DNA of 64,000 bases from Zobellia nedashkovskayae. GTDB taxonomy: Bacteria; Bacteroidota; Bacteroidia; Flavobacteriales; Flavobacteriaceae. The notes under the pieces were generated by a model. It was not told the origin of the DNA. It searched no databases and worked only from the letters and a program-made list of their open reading frames with translations. The DNA lies in contig NZ_JADDXR010000002.1 in assembly GCF_015330125.1 (NCBI RefSeq), positions 1,054,001-1,118,000 on the forward strand, given 5' to 3'. How positions within the stretch are numbered: the first letter of the stretch is position 1; the number at the start of each line of letters is the position of its first letter. Positions 1 through 8,799 of this stretch are shown here, piece by piece. Made by a program: the position numbers and the translations under genes.

Positions 1-529
1 TAAACGTCCGCTCAATAGCATCCATAGAACGGATACCTACTTGAATAAGATTCGTAGTCTGGCTAGCTTCATGAACTGCACAGGCATGATTGTACTTAGT
101 ACCTTCATACGACTCACGCAAATCTGCATGGGCATCAATCTGCAAAACTGTCAAATTATCAAAACACTCATTAAAGGCACGAATGGTACCAATAGAAATG
201 GAATGCTCACCACCAAACAAGGTAACAAATTTGTTACGCTTAATATACTTTTTGGTTCTTTTATGAACGGCATTTACTACCGCTTCTGGCGAACTATTTT
301 CGGTTATGGCTTCGGCTAAGTGAATGCCTTGCTCATAAACCTCGGTATTGGTCTCTATATCATAAAGCTCCATATTCTCCGAAGCTTCTAGAAATGCCTG
401 AGGACCTTTATCGGCTCCTTTACCCCAAGTACTTGTTCCATCGTAAGGCACAGGTATTAAAATGACCTTTGCCGTTTCTAACTGTGCGAATTTATCGGGG
501 ATACCCGCATAATTCTTTGTTGTGCTCAT
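1..529 (-). CDS. speB: agmatinase (ureohydrolase), C-terminal part missing
   Basis: Hydrolyses agmatine to putrescine and urea, the step after arginine decarboxylase. The reading frame starts at the ATG complementary to 527-529 (MSTTKNYAGIPDKFAQ) and runs off the left edge without a stop, so only about 176 residues are visible. The metal-binding signatures of the ureohydrolase family are present: GGEHSISIG around residue 97 and DAHADLRESY around residue 120. The start lies one base after the stop of speA, so the two genes are almost certainly cotranscribed. The frame is intact as far as it can be seen; the remaining part is outside the window. Confidence 0.9.
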   Translation of the reverse strand, partial: MSTTKNYAGIPDKFAQLETAKVILIPVPYDGTSTWGKGADKGPQAFLEASENMELYDIETNTEVYEQGIHLAEAITENSSPEAVVNAVHKRTKKYIKRNKFVTLFGGEHSISIGTIRAFNECFDNLTVLQIDAHADLRESYEGTKYNHACAVHEASQTTNLIQVGIRSMDAIERTF

Positions 530-530
530 C

Positions 531-2003
531 TTAATTAAGTGAATTTGATATGTTTGATGTAATTGTATTTGCGACAATATTATCGCTGCCGTCATTGGCT
601 GGTTTTTTCTTTTCGTAACCCAAAATGCTTAGTAAGTCTTCTGCCTTTTGTTGCTGACTAAAAACCTCATAAGTAAGATTGCCATTGGCATCTTTATCTA
701 TTAAGATATGTTTGGGTTGTGGGATCAAACAGTGCTGCAAACCGCCAAAACCACCTATGGTCTCTTGGTAAGCTCCTGTATTAAAAAAGCCTATATACAA
801 AGGTTTATCCCGTTTATATTTGGGTAAATAAATGGCGTTCATGTTCTGCTCGCTATTGTAATAATCATCACTATCGCAAGTTAGCCCTCCTAATAAAACA
901 CGCTCGTACTCATCGTTCCAACGGTTTATAGGCAACATAATAAAACGCTTGTTAATAGCCCAAGTGTCTGGTAACGTGGTAATGAAAGATGAATCTATCA
1001 TATTCCATTTTTCACGGTCGTTCTGTTGTTTTTGGTAAAGGATTTCATAAATGGCCCCACCACTCTCACCAACTGTGAAGCTTCCGAATTCAGTAAAAAT
1101 ATTTGGCACAGGTACATCTGCCTCTTGACACGTAATATTGATTTGATTTAAAATCTCATCAATCATATACTGATAATCGTATTCAAAAGCCAAAGAGTTT
1201 TTGATAGGAAAACCTCCGCCAATATTTAAGCTATCCAAAGAGGGGCACATCTTCTTTAAACGAGTGTATACCTTTAGACATTTTACAAGTTCGTTCCAGT
1301 AATAAGCGTTATCACGAATACCGGTATTGATGAAGAAATGAAGCATCTTAAGCTCTACCTTATCATTATCCTTAATCTGGTTTTCGTAAAAAGGTACAAT
1401 ATTCTTGTACCCAATACCCAAACGAGAGGTATAGAATTCAAATTTTGGCTCTTCTTCTGAAGCTATACGAATACCAATCTTATAAGTGTCTTCGATAACA
1501 TCAGACAATAGGTCTATTTCTTCGTAGTTATCAATTATTGGAATGCAATTGCGATGACCGTTATTAATAAGCCTTGCAATATTCTCAATATATTGGTCGC
1601 GTTTAAAGCCGTTACAAATAACGTAAGCATCGTCTTTTAATTTGCCGTCTTTTTTCAGTTGCTCTACTATATTAATATCAAAAGCAGAAGAAGTTTCAAT
1701 ATGAATATCGTTCTTAAGCGTTTCATGTAAAATATGCTGAAAATGAGAACTTTTAGTACAATAGCAATAGTGGTACTTGCCCTTATACTCATTCTTTATG
1801 ATAGAGTTTGCAAACCAATTCTTTGCCCTAGCAATATTCTCGGATATTTTAGGCAAATAGGTGAATTTTAACGGGCTACCATATTTCTCTACCAACTCTT
1901 GAAGCGGTATGTTGTGAAATTTTAAATGCTCGTTCTCAAGAGTAAACTCTTCTTGAGGGAAAAAGTAAGTTTGATCGATTAAATCGATATATTTATTGTT
2001 CAT
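531..2003 (-). CDS. speA: biosynthetic arginine decarboxylase
   Basis: PLP-dependent fold-III decarboxylase making agmatine from arginine, the first step to putrescine and spermidine. At 490 residues it has the short form common in Flavobacteriia rather than the ~650-residue enterobacterial form. Visible signatures are the likely cofactor-lysine segment CYCTKSSHF near residue 82, the glycine-rich phosphate loop IGGGFPIKN near residue 262 and FTEFGSFTVGE near residue 305. The ATG at 2003 gives a sensible N-terminus. It is the first gene of the speA-speB unit; the 450-nt leader upstream contains a strongly structured element (see 2161-2240). Substrate choice between arginine and another basic amino acid is inferred from the adjacent agmatinase. 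Confidence 0.9.
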   Translation of the reverse strand: MNNKYIDLIDQTYFFPQEEFTLENEHLKFHNIPLQELVEKYGSPLKFTYLPKISENIARAKNWFANSIIKNEYKGKYHYCYCTKSSHFQHILHETLKNDIHIETSSAFDINIVEQLKKDGKLKDDAYVICNGFKRDQYIENIARLINNGHRNCIPIIDNYEEIDLLSDVIEDTYKIGIRIASEEEPKFEFYTSRLGIGYKNIVPFYENQIKDNDKVELKMLHFFINTGIRDNAYYWNELVKCLKVYTRLKKMCPSLDSLNIGGGFPIKNSLAFEYDYQYMIDEILNQINITCQEADVPVPNIFTEFGSFTVGESGGAIYEILYQKQQNDREKWNMIDSSFITTLPDTWAINKRFIMLPINRWNDEYERVLLGGLTCDSDDYYNSEQNMNAIYLPKYKRDKPLYIGFFNTGAYQETIGGFGGLQHCLIPQPKHILIDKDANGNLTYEVFSQQQKAEDLLSILGYEKKKPANDGSDNIVANTITSNISNSLN

Positions 2004-2454
2004 CGTGAATTCTTGTGAATGAAAATCGGGATATTTTTTAACTAATGTGTGCTCTATAAGTTATGAAATTGTTACCGATGGTATCATATAAGAATTTGTT
2101 CCTGAGTAGTAGGAATGAAAAAGTATATGTGCTGGCTTTGCACAATAGATGTAGAAAAATCGGAAGTTAGCTTTAAAATTCGGCGGCCCATCTGATGGGT
2201 TGCTATGAGATTTGACTTCCTAATCTCCCATAGCCCGAACATAGAAACACATTGCATGTTGTTCAGCTAAAAGCTCTTAATGCCTTTAGTTTTATATTGC
2301 TAAAGACAGGACAAATGAAAACAAAAAAAATGTAAAAACAAGCGTTTTCAGAGAAATTACGACAAAACGCAAAAAAAAGTTTTCTCACTAGAAATAATAA
2401 TACAAAATATTCTGTAATTACCTTATTTTTAAGGTATTAAAATGCAAATAAAAA
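2004..2454. other. intergenic region between speA and the secreted protein gene
   Basis: Divergent 451-bp region without a credible reading frame. Besides the speA leader structure it holds a 7-bp inverted repeat with a TTTT loop (2419-2436), ending 18 bp before the ATG of the plus-strand gene, and a weaker repeat at 2284-2305 (CTTTAG/CTAAAG). The stretch 2320-2400 is poly-A rich. No clear TAnnTTTG promoter box was found on either strand. Confidence 0.4.
2161..2240 (-). promoter_or_regulatory. candidate structured RNA leader of speA (three-way junction plus pseudoknot)
   Basis: Read on the minus strand, four sets of complementary arms nest together. P1 pairs TTCGG (2239-2235) with CCGAA (2183-2179). 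Hairpin 1 pairs 2234-2223 with 2211-2202 (ten pairs with a two-base bulge). Hairpin 2 pairs CCCAT with ATGGG (2199-2195 with 2191-2187) over a 3-nt loop. The loop of hairpin 1 carries GGAAGT (2220-2215), exactly complementary to ACTTCC (2167-2162) just 3' of P1, giving a pseudoknot. The element lies about 160 nt before the speA start. This nested, non-coding complementarity is typical of riboswitch-like leaders. I do not recognise the class; the GCAACC segment only loosely recalls SAM-binding RNAs. Confidence 0.5.
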
Positions 2455-3186
2455 ATGAAAAACAGCATCACATTCTCCTCAAAAAGCATGGTCATATGCC
2501 TCTTTTTGATCGTAACAAATTTAATGCAAGCCCAACTACCATCAGAAACCTACTTTTCTGAAGAGAGCGTTGATGAAAAAAGTGTCGTTCATGAGCTTCA
2601 TATAATTGATGATTACCTAACTCATACCATTTATGAAAAAAATCCAGCTCGGTTTATTATGACCCGTGGAGGTTTTGTAAAAATTGAAGAAAACCGACTA
2701 GTCGTTCTTTTAGAATTCAATTCTAATTATGAAAATGACCAACTGAGAATACTTAGTATCCCCTTTGAGGAAAAGGAAGATGAGCTTATCCTTGATATGA
2801 AAACTAAAAAATCATTTAAACCAGCTCCTTTACTTACCCAAGACTTAGATGGTAAATGGCTTTTTGCCACCCGTGGCCCAGATGAAGACCAAGAACGAAG
2901 AGGAGAAGAAAATCCTAGAAAAACGCTGAAAATATTAAAAGATGGTCGTTTCCAATGGATTGCCTACCAAACCGAAACAATGAAATTCTCTGGAACCGGA
3001 GGCGGTTCATTTACATCAGAAGATGGAAAATACACGGAAAATATTGAATTTTTCTCTAAAGATGATTCACGAGTTGGAGCTACTTTAAAGTTCAATTACG
3101 ACCTAAAAGAAAACGATTGGCATCATACCGGAAAAAACAGTAAAGGAGAACCTATGTACGAGATTTGGACAAAGAGAAAGGATTAA
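2455..3186 (+). CDS. secreted protein of unknown function
   Basis: 243 residues with a clear signal peptide (hydrophobic core VICLFLIVTNLM, cleavage probably after QAQ near residue 27). No lipobox, so likely periplasmic or secreted. The C-terminal half from about residue 125 (LDGKWLFATRGPD) through GTGGGSFTSEDGKY and GATLKFNYDL to YEIW is beta-rich and resembles small lipocalin-like or DUF4488-type proteins annotated as membrane or secreted protein in Bacteroidota. I cannot assign a ligand or enzyme activity. It stands alone: speA diverges upstream and only small fragments follow. Confidence 0.7.
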   Translation: MKNSITFSSKSMVICLFLIVTNLMQAQLPSETYFSEESVDEKSVVHELHIIDDYLTHTIYEKNPARFIMTRGGFVKIEENRLVVLLEFNSNYENDQLRILSIPFEEKEDELILDMKTKKSFKPAPLLTQDLDGKWLFATRGPDEDQERRGEENPRKTLKILKDGRFQWIAYQTETMKFSGTGGGSFTSEDGKYTENIEFFSKDDSRVGATLKFNYDLKENDWHHTGKNSKGEPMYEIWTKRKD

Positions 3187-3323
3187 AATTATTGTGGTTG
3201 AACAATACATGCTAATATTAAGTTATCAACAGTTTTTGTGATAAAAATTTCATAATTGATTAAAAAGTACACAATGTAAGCCTTCATGCTCCGTTATAAA
3301 CGGACAAGCATAATAATGATGCC

Positions 3324-3440
3324 ATGAACCCCCTTACGAAAGAACAGAAAGAACAGATCGAGAAACTTAAAGCTAAACTAGAAGAAAATAAAAAAAGGAT
3401 AAACGAATTGGTTAAAAAGTTCGATGTCTATGAAATCTAG
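3324..3440 (+). CDS. possible micro-protein, 38 residues, coiled-coil-like
   Basis: An ATG at 3324 opens a 38-codon frame to a TAG at 3440. The product starts MNPLTKEQKEQIEK and is highly charged (about a third Lys, a fifth Glu) with leucines and isoleucines at heptad-like spacing, as in a short amphipathic helix. It lies downstream of the secreted protein and ends 52 bp before the converging usp remnant. The composition is more protein-like than random AT-rich DNA, but nothing else proves that it is translated. Confidence 0.35.
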   Translation: MNPLTKEQKEQIEKLKAKLEENKKRINELVKKFDVYEI

Positions 3441-3491
3441 AGAGAAGCTTTGAAGGATTTCCACGTTAGTATAAATCCAACTTTATCCATT

Positions 3492-3758
3492 TTAAGAATT
3501 CACTATCAAAATAGGCACTTTTGTTTTGTGTCTAACAGCATCTAAAGTAGTCCCAAAGATTACATCCTTGATTCCTTTATGGCCATGAACGCCCATAACC
3601 AGAAAATCTATTTCTTCATCCTTAACTATTCTGGCAATTTCATGAGGAGCATTTCCAAATCCTATTTTATCTTTTGCTTCATACCCCAATTGTTCAAGTC
3701 TTTTTTCGTACTTCTCTAGACCGTCAATATCCTCTTTCGTCTCATGATTTGAAGTAAA
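3492..3758 (-). pseudogene. universal stress protein remnant, N-terminal half missing
   Basis: The frame encodes the C-terminal half of a UspA-family domain: IGFGNAPHEIARI, EIDFLVMGVHGHKG, then the nucleotide-loop-like GTTLDAVRHKTKVPILIV before the stop at 3492. Family members have about 140 residues per domain; here only about 89 codons are open between stops, the upstream part reads to a TAG at 3759-3761, and no ATG precedes the homologous region (the only possible start inside it is a TTG at 3689). I read this as a decayed, 5'-truncated gene. A complete two-domain Usp gene is present at 59911-60696. Confidence 0.6.
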
Positions 3759-3903
3759 CTATTACAGCAGCACTCAATATAGCCCCCTTTTAACACAAAA
3801 AAAACTTGCCTGTAGTTAATAGCTATAATCCATTTTCAAAAATTATCATGTTTGTATTTTTAACCTTATATATTAAGATAATATCATTTTTATTAAGATA
3901 AAT

Positions 3904-3933
3904 TTTGGTTTTAGGCAATTTGTTCTATATTTG
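3904..3933 (+). promoter_or_regulatory. predicted sigma-ABfr type promoter of the SusCD operon
   Basis: The -7 element TATATTTG (3926-3933) matches the Bacteroidota consensus TAnnTTTG exactly. A TTTTGG stretch (3903-3908) lies 18 bp upstream as the -33 element. The box ends 70 bp before the susC ATG, leaving a leader of about 65 nt. Consensus match and position support it; expression is not shown. Confidence 0.65.
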
Positions 3934-4003
3934 TATAGTAGCATAGCCTATCATAGCATATTATATAAACTAACAAAAACTCTTAATTAAAATTATTTTT
4001 ATT

Positions 4004-7000
4004 ATGGGAAAATTACTCAAACAAATTATGGGTTTTGCTTTTGCACTACTTGGTAGTATTGCTTTTGCGCAAACCACACAGGTATCTGGGACGGTATCTG
4101 ATATGCAAGGACCATTACCCGGAGTTAACATTGTGGTAAAGGGAACCACAAACGGGGTAACTTCGGATTTTGACGGAAATTATACCATTTCCGATTTAAG
4201 CGCTGATGCCGTATTAGTATTTAGTTACATTGGGTTTTCAACTCAAGAAATTACCGTTTCAAATCGTTCTACTATTGATGTAGAGCTTAGTGAAGATTCC
4301 GCACTACTAGATGAAGTGGTAGTCGTGGGCTATGGTACTCAAAGCCGAAGAGAGGTTACCGGTGCTATTGCTTCTATAAAGGCAGAAGATATTGCCCAGG
4401 TGGTTACAGGCAATCCTACGGCTGCCCTGCAAGGTAAACTGGCAGGTGTACAAGTTGAAACATTTGGCGGTCAGCCTGGTGGTTCCGCAAACGTGTTCGT
4501 GCGTGGAATTGGTTCTCTAACCAATTCTTCTCCATTATATGTAATAGACGGAACCTTTGCAGAAAATATGGATTTCGTGAATCCAAACGATATTGAGTCG
4601 ATTCAAGTACTTAAAGATGCATCTTCTGCAGCAATTTACGGGTCTCGAGCCTCTAATGGTGTAGTATTGATTACAACAAAAAAAGGAATTCGGGACGAAA
4701 TTTCAGTCAATCTAAACATAAGAGGAGGGTTTGAAGTTGCATCAAAAAAACTAGATTTCTTGAACAGCGAACAATTTTTGGATTATCGAAGGGACTTTGA
4801 GACAAACGACGCGAGCGGTTTCCAAATTGATCCTGCTAATTTTTCTGAGAACGGAAGTCTTACCTACACTGATTGGCAAGATAAGTCTTTAGGTACCGGG
4901 CCAATTCAAGATTACGGCGTTTCTGTAGCAGGAGGCAACGAAAAGTCTAGATTCTTTTTTTCTACTAATTATTATAACCAAGATGGTATTCTTGTTGGAT
5001 CAGGCTTTGAAAGAATCAATGCGCGGGTAAATAGTGATTTTAACATAGGGAAATTTACCATTACGGAATCCATTGGTTTAACTCAAAGTAAAATTCAGGA
5101 GAATGAATATTTTGGGTTTGAAGCTGCCACATCACCTATTTTACGTTTTAATGCTCCTGAGAATGAAGGTGGGTTTGAGGCACCGGTAAGAGAAACCTCA
5201 GGTTTCGGCGGCATAAATAATTATGCTCTAGCAACATTAGATGACAATCTTGAGACCAGAAGAAACTTATTAGGAAATGTAAGTGTTGCTTATGAAATAG
5301 TCGATGGATTAACTGCGAAACTAAATCTAGGTTTAGATTACACAAACAGTTTTCGGGAAACATTCAGGCCTACATATTTTATGAGCCCTACAGATGCACG
5401 TTTTAATGATAATCCACAAAATGACTTGACCCATGTTCGTTCCGAGTTCTTAAAAACTCAGATTGAACCTACCCTAAATTATAACAAGGAATTTGGCAAT
5501 CATAAAGTAGACGTTGTTGTTGGTTACGGACAATTAAGAACACGATATGACTTGCTGGCAAACTACGTTGGCAATCTTCCATCCAATGACATACGTACAA
5601 CTGGTGCTGCAGGAGTTGATAACATTATTGGAAGCGCCGGTTTTAAGGAAGTTGACGGATTAATTTCCACATTTGGTCGTCTCAATTATTCGTTTGCGGG
5701 TAAGTACTTATTTACTGGAACGATTAGACGCGATAAATCTTCCAAGTTTGCAGAGGGCTTCCGTTCTGATGTTTTTCCTTCCTTTTCTTTAGGTTGGAGA
5801 ATTAGTGACGAAGAATTTTTTCCTCAAGACGGTATTATTTCAGAAGCAAAATTACGTGGGGGTTACGGTGAGTTAGGTGCTCAAAATGTCGGCAATTACC
5901 TTTACCAGTCCGTTGTGGGCACCACCTCTTCCGCTTCATTTGGAAATTCTATAGCACCTGGTTTTGCACAAACGTCGTTTGCCAATGACGGACTGCAATG
6001 GGAAACGTCTTCTACCGTGAATTTCGGGATTGATCTTGGTTTATTCAATAATGCTTTAACCTTCTCTGCTGAATATTATAAAAAGGATATTGAAAACCTA
6101 TTGGTAGCTGTACCTATCCCTAGTTCAAACGGTACCAATGTACCTCTAACACAAAATGCAGGTGGTTTAGAGAATAGCGGTATAGAATTCTTGTTAAATT
6201 ATAAAAAGACCGAAGGAGATTTTAAATTTGATATTGGAATTAATCTCGCTACTCAAAAGAGTACTTTAACCCAAGTTCCAAGTGAATTTTTTGGTCCTTC
6301 AGTAAACGAGGGAATTCAAAGCGTGAATATATTTAGAGCGGGTGAAGACCCAGGATCCTTTTATGGTTTTGTAGTTGATGGAGTTTATGACGATCAAGCT
6401 CAAATAGATAGTGACCCTAACAGAAGCAATGACCCTAACATCTCTGCTCTTTCGCCTGGGGATTTCATTAAAAAGGATATCAACGGTGATGGGCAAATCA
6501 ATAATGAAGACCAAACTATTTTGGGTAGTCCCGTTCCTGATTTCACTTACGGTATCAATCTTAATGGTGAGTATAAAAACTTTGATTTCAGTATTTTTAT
6601 TAATGGTGTTCAAGGAAACGAAATTTATAACCAAGCGCGTGTCTTTAACACATTAAGTGCGGATGGTAATAAGTTTACAGACGTTTTAGATAGATGGAGT
6701 CCTCAAAATACAACAGGTAGTCTACCTAGGCCAACATCAACAGACCCAGGTCAGAATGGGCTTCCTTCATCGTATGCTGTTGAAGATGGTTCTTTTATTC
6801 GCTTGCAAAATCTTACTGTAGGCTACGATTTCTCAGAATATATTAAAACAGAATGGATAAAACGTTTCCGTTTATCCGTTACGGGTCAAAATTTGTTTGT
6901 GGTTACCAATTACTCAGGGTATGATCCTGATGTTGCCTCTACGAATGGAGCTCGTTCTAATGAAAACGATGGTTTTTTCGGATTCAGGCCTACTGTTAAT

Positions 7001-7081
7001 TCAGTAACTGGTCGTGGTATTGATATTAGAGCATATCCAAGACCTACTGGAATTATTTTTGGACTGGAAGTAGGATTTTAA
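4004..7081 (+). CDS. SusC-like TonB-dependent outer-membrane receptor
   Basis: 1025-residue outer-membrane transporter that, with the SusD lipoprotein encoded next, should bind and import oligomers using TonB energy. Order of parts: signal peptide to about residue 22 (SIAFA/Q), a carboxypeptidase-regulatory-like domain (about 23-98, PLPGVNIVVKGT), the plug starting at DEVVVVGYGTQSRREVTG (about 103), then a beta barrel to the end, finishing in the aromatic GLEVGF typical of outer-membrane barrels. Length is normal for SusC. No SusE/F, glycoside hydrolase, sulfatase or lyase flanks it, so the ligand cannot be deduced. It leads a three-gene plus-strand operon. Confidence 0.93.
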   Translation: MGKLLKQIMGFAFALLGSIAFAQTTQVSGTVSDMQGPLPGVNIVVKGTTNGVTSDFDGNYTISDLSADAVLVFSYIGFSTQEITVSNRSTIDVELSEDSALLDEVVVVGYGTQSRREVTGAIASIKAEDIAQVVTGNPTAALQGKLAGVQVETFGGQPGGSANVFVRGIGSLTNSSPLYVIDGTFAENMDFVNPNDIESIQVLKDASSAAIYGSRASNGVVLITTKKGIRDEISVNLNIRGGFEVASKKLDFLNSEQFLDYRRDFETNDASGFQIDPANFSENGSLTYTDWQDKSLGTGPIQDYGVSVAGGNEKSRFFFSTNYYNQDGILVGSGFERINARVNSDFNIGKFTITESIGLTQSKIQENEYFGFEAATSPILRFNAPENEGGFEAPVRETSGFGGINNYALATLDDNLETRRNLLGNVSVAYEIVDGLTAKLNLGLDYTNSFRETFRPTYFMSPTDARFNDNPQNDLTHVRSEFLKTQIEPTLNYNKEFGNHKVDVVVGYGQLRTRYDLLANYVGNLPSNDIRTTGAAGVDNIIGSAGFKEVDGLISTFGRLNYSFAGKYLFTGTIRRDKSSKFAEGFRSDVFPSFSLGWRISDEEFFPQDGIISEAKLRGGYGELGAQNVGNYLYQSVVGTTSSASFGNSIAPGFAQTSFANDGLQWETSSTVNFGIDLGLFNNALTFSAEYYKKDIENLLVAVPIPSSNGTNVPLTQNAGGLENSGIEFLLNYKKTEGDFKFDIGINLATQKSTLTQVPSEFFGPSVNEGIQSVNIFRAGEDPGSFYGFVVDGVYDDQAQIDSDPNRSNDPNISALSPGDFIKKDINGDGQINNEDQTILGSPVPDFTYGINLNGEYKNFDFSIFINGVQGNEIYNQARVFNTLSADGNKFTDVLDRWSPQNTTGSLPRPTSTDPGQNGLPSSYAVEDGSFIRLQNLTVGYDFSEYIKTEWIKRFRLSVTGQNLFVVTNYSGYDPDVASTNGARSNENDGFFGFRPTVNSVTGRGIDIRAYPRPTGIIFGLEVGF

Positions 7082-7100
7082 AAAAATAAAAATAAAGACT

Positions 7101-8708
7101 ATGATAACTATAAAACAATTTAAGATCATTGCGGTGATCGCATTACTCATTCCTTTCGGATGTAGTGATGAAATTCTTGATCAAACGAATCCAAATGAAA
7201 TTGCAACGCAAGGATTTTGGAGAAACGCAGAAGATGCGAAATTAGCTGTCAACGGAATGTACCACCCAATCACCGGAACATTTTTCTGGGGGCGTATTGT
7301 ACATGTTGGTGCATTGTTAAGAACAGATGCTATAAATCCTATTCCTTCTGGAGGAAACACTTCGCTTTCTACTTTTCAGGGAAGTCCTGGTGTAGCCCGT
7401 TGGGCACAAGAGCCTTGGGAAGAAGCTTATAAATCAATATTTAGAGCAAATTCAATTCTTGAGAACGTTAATGAAGAAAATGTTCCTAATACAAGTGATC
7501 GTAATGAAATATTAGGACAAGCTCATTTTTTTAGAGCCTTCGTATATTTCTACATGGTAAATATATATGGGAATGTTCCTTTAGTGGATAAAACCCCGGA
7601 CCCTAAGAACGATGATGAGTTATTTCCAACTCAGGCATCACAGCAGGCCGTGTGGGATTTAATTATTGAAGATTTGCAACTAGCAGAGTCTATGTTGCCA
7701 GATAGTTGGTCTTCAGAAGATTTGGGTCGGCCTACCAGTTGGTCTGCGACTGCGTTAAAGGGTAAAAGCCATCTGTACAGAAGTGGTTTGCTTAATACTG
7801 ACGAGTATGCCCTGGCTGAAGCTGCTTTCAAAGAAGTTGTGAATAACGGCCCATACAATCTGTTGCCTTCTGAGCAATATCAAGAAAATTTTACACAAAC
7901 AAACGAGAATAATAGTGAATCTGTTTTTGAATTGCAATACCATCCAATTGGTAATGGTAATTTTGTTTGGGGTCAAGACATACCAAGAGCAGGAACCCAA
8001 GGTAATTTTGTTATTGAGTATGCTCCGCCAAGTCAGACACCAGATAATGGCCATGTAATCAACCCGTGGGTAAAAAATGTATTTGAAACAAACAATGATG
8101 AAATAAGAAGAAATGCAACCTTGGCATATGATTATCCAAACAGTGTTGTTAATGTAGACATACCTTTTTCAGAAGGTCTTGCAACTGATATTGAGACAGT
8201 AAATTCGTTATTGGACCAACCACAGAATACTGGCTTGGAGCCGATATTTACCCGTAAATATTCCGGCCTAGAACTACCTGTTGGAGCCACCGGTTTCTTA
8301 GGTGACGATTACGGTGCAAACTGGAGAATCATACGTTATTCAGACGTCTTGCTAATGTTAGCAGAGGCTATTAATGAACAAAATAGACCGACCGAAGCTG
8401 AACCTTTTTTAAACGAAGTTAGAACTAGGGCCCAAATAACTGCTGTTACTGGGTTGAATCAAGAAAACATGCGTCAGGCAATCATAGATGAACGTGTAAT
8501 GGAACTCACAGGAGAGGGCCACCGCTTCTTTGATTTGGTACGGTGGAATCTAGCAGAAACCTATTTAGGTGCTAATTCAGCGCATGAAGGTCCACATCCA
8601 AAGTCTATTGCAGGTGGCGCTTTCCAATCTGGCAAGCATGAATTGGTTTTCATTCCACAGAGTGAATTACAGTCAAATCCCAATTTAGTCCAAAATCAAG
8701 GATATTAA
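7101..8708 (+). CDS. SusD/RagB-like nutrient-binding lipoprotein
   Basis: 535-residue surface lipoprotein that caps the SusC barrel and binds ligand. The signal peptide ends in the lipobox LIPFGC (Cys21). The N-terminal start DQTNPNEIATQGFWRNAEDA, the TPR-type helices with AHFFRAFVYFYMVNIYGNVPLV, and the C-terminal block RVMELTGEGHRFFDLVRW followed by ELVFIPQSEL are standard SusD landmarks. The gene starts 19 bp after susC. A strong inverted repeat follows its stop, so some transcripts probably end there and only part of them read into the next gene. Confidence 0.93.
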   Translation: MITIKQFKIIAVIALLIPFGCSDEILDQTNPNEIATQGFWRNAEDAKLAVNGMYHPITGTFFWGRIVHVGALLRTDAINPIPSGGNTSLSTFQGSPGVARWAQEPWEEAYKSIFRANSILENVNEENVPNTSDRNEILGQAHFFRAFVYFYMVNIYGNVPLVDKTPDPKNDDELFPTQASQQAVWDLIIEDLQLAESMLPDSWSSEDLGRPTSWSATALKGKSHLYRSGLLNTDEYALAEAAFKEVVNNGPYNLLPSEQYQENFTQTNENNSESVFELQYHPIGNGNFVWGQDIPRAGTQGNFVIEYAPPSQTPDNGHVINPWVKNVFETNNDEIRRNATLAYDYPNSVVNVDIPFSEGLATDIETVNSLLDQPQNTGLEPIFTRKYSGLELPVGATGFLGDDYGANWRIIRYSDVLLMLAEAINEQNRPTEAEPFLNEVRTRAQITAVTGLNQENMRQAIIDERVMELTGEGHRFFDLVRWNLAETYLGANSAHEGPHPKSIAGGAFQSGKHELVFIPQSELQSNPNLVQNQGY

Positions 8709-8736
8709 AAAGTTTTATGAGTAGTTTGTTGAGTTC

Positions 8737-8768
8737 AAAAGCCAAGTAGCGTAGTCTGCTTGGCTTTT
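8737..8768 (+). terminator. intrinsic terminator or attenuator after susD
   Basis: A 10-bp perfect stem, AAAAGCCAAG (8737-8746) with CTTGGCTTTT (8759-8768), closes a 12-nt loop and runs into a T-rich tail, 28 bp after the susD stop and 31 bp before the next gene. It can act as a terminator or reduce readthrough into the FG-GAP lipoprotein gene. Confidence 0.7.
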
Positions 8769-8799
8769 ATTAAAAATAGACTATTTTTAAAAGACAAAT

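Noticed and set aside
41..319. 92-codon plus-strand frame at the left edge
   Set aside because: Lies antisense to the conserved agmatinase frame.
2419..2436. 7-bp hairpin with TTTT loop before the secreted protein gene
   Set aside because: Too short and AT-rich to claim a function; kept only as a note in the intergenic entry.
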